Assembly: GCA_964539805.1 (NCBI GenBank)
Contig: CAZIKN010000003.1
Coordinates: 1-64,000 of the forward strand
Length of the DNA: 64,000 nt
Direction: 5' to 3'
From: M3007 sp964539805
GTDB taxonomy: Bacteria; Bacteroidota; Bacteroidia; Chitinophagales; Saprospiraceae
Positions 61,868 to 64,000 of the stretch are shown in pieces. Under the pieces are notes generated by a model. The model saw nothing but the letters and a program-made list of their open reading frames with translations. It did no database searches and was not told where the DNA came from. Numbering within the stretch: position 1 is the first letter of the stretch; each line of letters opens with the position of its first letter. The translations under genes were made by a program, and so were the position numbers.

Positions 61868-63229
61868 ATGAAATATCTACTATGCTATTGTTGGGCTTTG
61901 GTGCCAAGGGTGCTTTTACTGCTTCTGAGTACTTTATATTTTAATCCACTCATGGCGCATCCTTCGCCCAATACGCTGATTTTATTAGACATTAAAAAAG
62001 ATGGTGTGGCGGTGGAGCTGCACTTGCCTGCATCAGAATTGGGAATGGCCCTGAGCACAAACCCTGCTTATCCCAAAACAGTGGAAGAACTGATGGGTGT
62101 TTATCAGGACTCACTCCGTATGTACTTAAAGGCACATATTCATCCCTCTAGCATGGATGGGCTTAAATGGGCAGTGGAGATAACCGACATCAGCCTTGAG
62201 CAAATCGAAAACCCGCAACAAAGAAATGCCTTACAAGATATCATTGCAAAACTGTGGTTTAGCCCTCCTCAAGGCAACAGTAATCGGCAATTTATTTTGA
62301 ATTATGATGTCATATTGCATCAAGTTGTGACACACAGTTCTCTGGTGTCTATCCGACAAGACTGGGAAACAGGCATAGTGGCTGAGCACCCGGCGGAAGT
62401 TGGTGCCATCTGTGTTGATCCGCGTAGTGGCCAAATTTTTCCACTAATTGTCAATTTGGAAAGCAGGGGCCTGTGGGGAGGATTTAAAAGTATGGTTGTT
62501 TTAGGCATGCGTCATATTTCCGAAGGCATAGACCACCTGTTGTTCCTTTTGGTACTATTGTTAGGGGCCCCATTGGTAGTTGTAGGTAAAAAATGGGCAC
62601 ATTTCGGGGGTGCCAAATATGCATTCACGCGCTTGCTTCATACCACACTGGCTTTTACGCTTGGGCATTCCCTTACATTGTTGGTCGGCACGGTCGGTTG
62701 GCTACGCTTTCCCACCAGGCCAATAGAAGTACTTATCGCAGTTTCCATCCTGATTTCCGCTCTTCATGCCATCAGGCCCATTTTTCCTAATCGTGAAAGT
62801 TGGGTTGCCGCTGGTTTTGGACTGATTCACGGCCTGGCATTTGCTGACACCATTTCAGGACTCGATTTGGATACCCCAACCATGCTTCTGAGTATTTTAG
62901 GGTTTAACTTGGGGATCGAAATACAGCAATTGTTGATCATATTGCTAACTGCTCCTTTTTTAATTCTGTTGAGTAAACAACACCGAGCGTATGCGGTCAT
63001 ACGAATAGGTATTGCTTTGTTCGCAGGAGTTGCGGCTGTTGCATGGGTTTTTGAGCGGACTACCGGCCATACAAACTATATCTCAGCGTGCCTTGAAATC
63101 CTATTTGCGCATAGGCATGCCATCTACTTTTTGGGCCTTTTTTTGATGGGTTTTTTGTACTTCATCTCGCGCAAATGCTTGGCTTTGTTGCCTTTGTTTA
63201 CTTTTTTGTTTTTCTCCTTTTTTTCGTGA
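61868..63229 (+). CDS. HupE/UreJ family membrane protein
   Basis: 453 residues from the ATG at 61868. Signal peptide ending PLMAHP, an extracytoplasmic domain (about 33-195), then six or more membrane helices with the HupE/UreJ motifs HISEGIDHLLFLL (about 217), TLAFTLGHSLTLL and GLIHGLAFADTI. HupE/UreJ proteins are linked to nickel or cobalt uptake; His-rich helices support metal passage. No hydrogenase or urease gene is near. Its last 106 nt overlap the convergent helicase gene. Confidence 0.82.
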   Translation: MKYLLCYCWALVPRVLLLLLSTLYFNPLMAHPSPNTLILLDIKKDGVAVELHLPASELGMALSTNPAYPKTVEELMGVYQDSLRMYLKAHIHPSSMDGLKWAVEITDISLEQIENPQQRNALQDIIAKLWFSPPQGNSNRQFILNYDVILHQVVTHSSLVSIRQDWETGIVAEHPAEVGAICVDPRSGQIFPLIVNLESRGLWGGFKSMVVLGMRHISEGIDHLLFLLVLLLGAPLVVVGKKWAHFGGAKYAFTRLLHTTLAFTLGHSLTLLVGTVGWLRFPTRPIEVLIAVSILISALHAIRPIFPNRESWVAAGFGLIHGLAFADTISGLDLDTPTMLLSILGFNLGIEIQQLLIILLTAPFLILLSKQHRAYAVIRIGIALFAGVAAVAWVFERTTGHTNYISACLEILFAHRHAIYFLGLFLMGFLYFISRKCLALLPLFTFLFFSFFS

Positions 63230-64000
63230 AAAGCCCCTTGCGTTTTAAGGGTCGGTTTGAATTTCTGGATGTTTTTGCCCCTGTCCTGCGGGAGTTCGTC
63301 ATGGGTGAGGGTCATGGATATTTCCACCCCGTCTGGAAGGGGAAGCAAGGGAAGTGGCTTTTGCATGAGTGCCTCAATGGCGGCATGCCGCTCTGCCTCG
63401 GCTTCTGTCACAAACAATAGGGCAGCGCCCTCCGTGTCGGCACGTCCGGTACGCCCTATGCGATGGATATAGGTTTCGGCCTCTTCCGGGGTATCCATGC
63501 TGATGACATGGGTCACATCCGTCACATCAATACCACGCGCCAGCAGGTCGGTGGCAATCAATCCGCGGAGCAGCCCCCGATCAAAGGCAAGCACCGTATT
63601 CATCCTGAAATTTTGCGATTTGTTGCCGTGTATGACATTAAAATCTTCCGGGTATTCCTGCTCCAATCGCTCATAGACATGATCTGCCATGCGTTTGCTG
63701 GGTGTAAAAATCAGCACTTTGCGCATGCTTTCATCTGTGGCCAAAAGGTGCAGCAACAGATTGAGTTTCGTATTGAAATTGGTGGCTGCATAAGCGTTTT
63801 GCCTGATTTTTTCCAAGGGCGTACCGGCCCGGGTCACTTCCAAAAAGGCAGGCCCATTAAAATAATCATTGATCAACATATCCACTTCTTCAGTCATGGT
63901 TGCCGAAAAAAGCAGGTTTTGTCGCCTTCTGGGCAGCAGGTCAAACAATTGGGTGAGCTGGGCCCTAAAGCCAAGGCTCAACATCTCATCCACCTCATCA
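63124..64000 (-). CDS. DEAD-box RNA helicase, N-terminal part beyond window
   Basis: Open from the right edge, so the N-terminus with the ATP-binding motifs I and Q is missing. Visible parts: motif II variant DEVDEML at the edge, motif III (FSATM), motif IV-like LIFTPSK, motif V (GLIATDLLARGIDV) and motif VI (YIHRIGRTGRA). The tail is Lys-rich (EKKEKNKKVNKGNKAKH), typical for RNA-binding helicase tails. ATP-driven remodelling of RNA, for example in ribosome assembly or cold adaptation. Motif II is DEVD rather than DEAD. Confidence 0.93.
   Translation of the reverse strand, partial: DEVDEMLSLGFRAQLTQLFDLLPRRRQNLLFSATMTEEVDMLINDYFNGPAFLEVTRAGTPLEKIRQNAYAATNFNTKLNLLLHLLATDESMRKVLIFTPSKRMADHVYERLEQEYPEDFNVIHGNKSQNFRMNTVLAFDRGLLRGLIATDLLARGIDVTDVTHVISMDTPEEAETYIHRIGRTGRADTEGAALLFVTEAEAERHAAIEALMQKPLPLLPLPDGVEISMTLTHDELPQDRGKNIQKFKPTLKTQGAFHEKKEKNKKVNKGNKAKHLREMKYKKPIKKRPKK

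Noticed and set aside
1..64000. tRNA, rRNA, CRISPR array, prophage or insertion sequence with transposase
   Set aside because: Gaps were read for clover-leaf, spacer-repeat and transposase signals; none was found.

Overview
The window is chromosomal DNA of a Bacteroidota bacterium, most likely of the Saprospirales (Haliscomenobacter/Lewinella-like). Evidence: Bor secretion (type IX) C-terminal sorting tails on several exported enzymes, a PorP/SprF-type protein, GldF, TonB receptors with carboxypeptidase-like plug extensions, DUF4249, type III glutamine synthetase, the short Bacteroidota form of NuoG, and many promoters of the Bacteroidota type (TTTG, about 20 nt, TAnnTTTG). Coding density is high on both strands. 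No rRNA, tRNA or CRISPR array was seen.

Layout. 1-3.4 kb: a partial exported S41-like protein, a membrane flippase-like protein, a DUF3108 protein and a metallophosphoesterase. 3.6-6.7 kb: murA (with Asp in place of the active-site Cys), gldF, and a hexapeptide acyltransferase fused to a GNAT domain. 6.64-7.75 kb: a two-gene cassette (DUF4240 protein plus a stand-alone GIY-YIG/URI-type toxin-like domain) enclosed by a 49-bp direct repeat made from the 3' end of the acyltransferase gene. 7.8-14.4 kb: an adhesin-like fragment, a dispersed repeat, a large secreted subtilase and a DUF2807 protein. 14.5-18.6 kb: deoxynucleoside kinase, iscS-iscU-iscA and a ferredoxin/flavodoxin reductase. 18.6-35.4 kb: lipoproteins, two esterases, an FG-GAP/ASPIC lipoprotein, an efflux adaptor, a TonB receptor with a GH53 galactanase, a sortilin-like propeller protein, an acyltransferase and engB.

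36.5-46.3 kb holds the nuoABCDEFGHI operon for respiratory complex I. It is interrupted by a DUF2750 gene (between E and F), by a two-gene AAA ATPase/TOPRIM-like cassette resembling anti-phage systems (between F and G, 1 nt from nuoG), and by a 50-codon ribbon-helix-helix-like gene (between H and I). nuoJ-N are not adjacent. 46.3-50.1 kb: a DUF4249 lipoprotein and an STN-type TonB receptor split by a run of ten G, either a phase-variable tract or an assembly indel. 50.4-64 kb: thymidine kinase, glutamine synthetase III with a long leader, hscA (the chaperone matching the LPPVK site of IscU), a glycosyltransferase, PorP/SprF, tpiA, nth, a membrane protein, a DUF3500 secreted protein, HupE/UreJ, and a partial DEAD-box helicase.

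The two strongest candidates for undescribed biology are the ATPase/TOPRIM-like pair riding inside the nuo operon and the repeat-bounded DUF4240/GIY-YIG pair. Both functions are inferred from motifs and context only.
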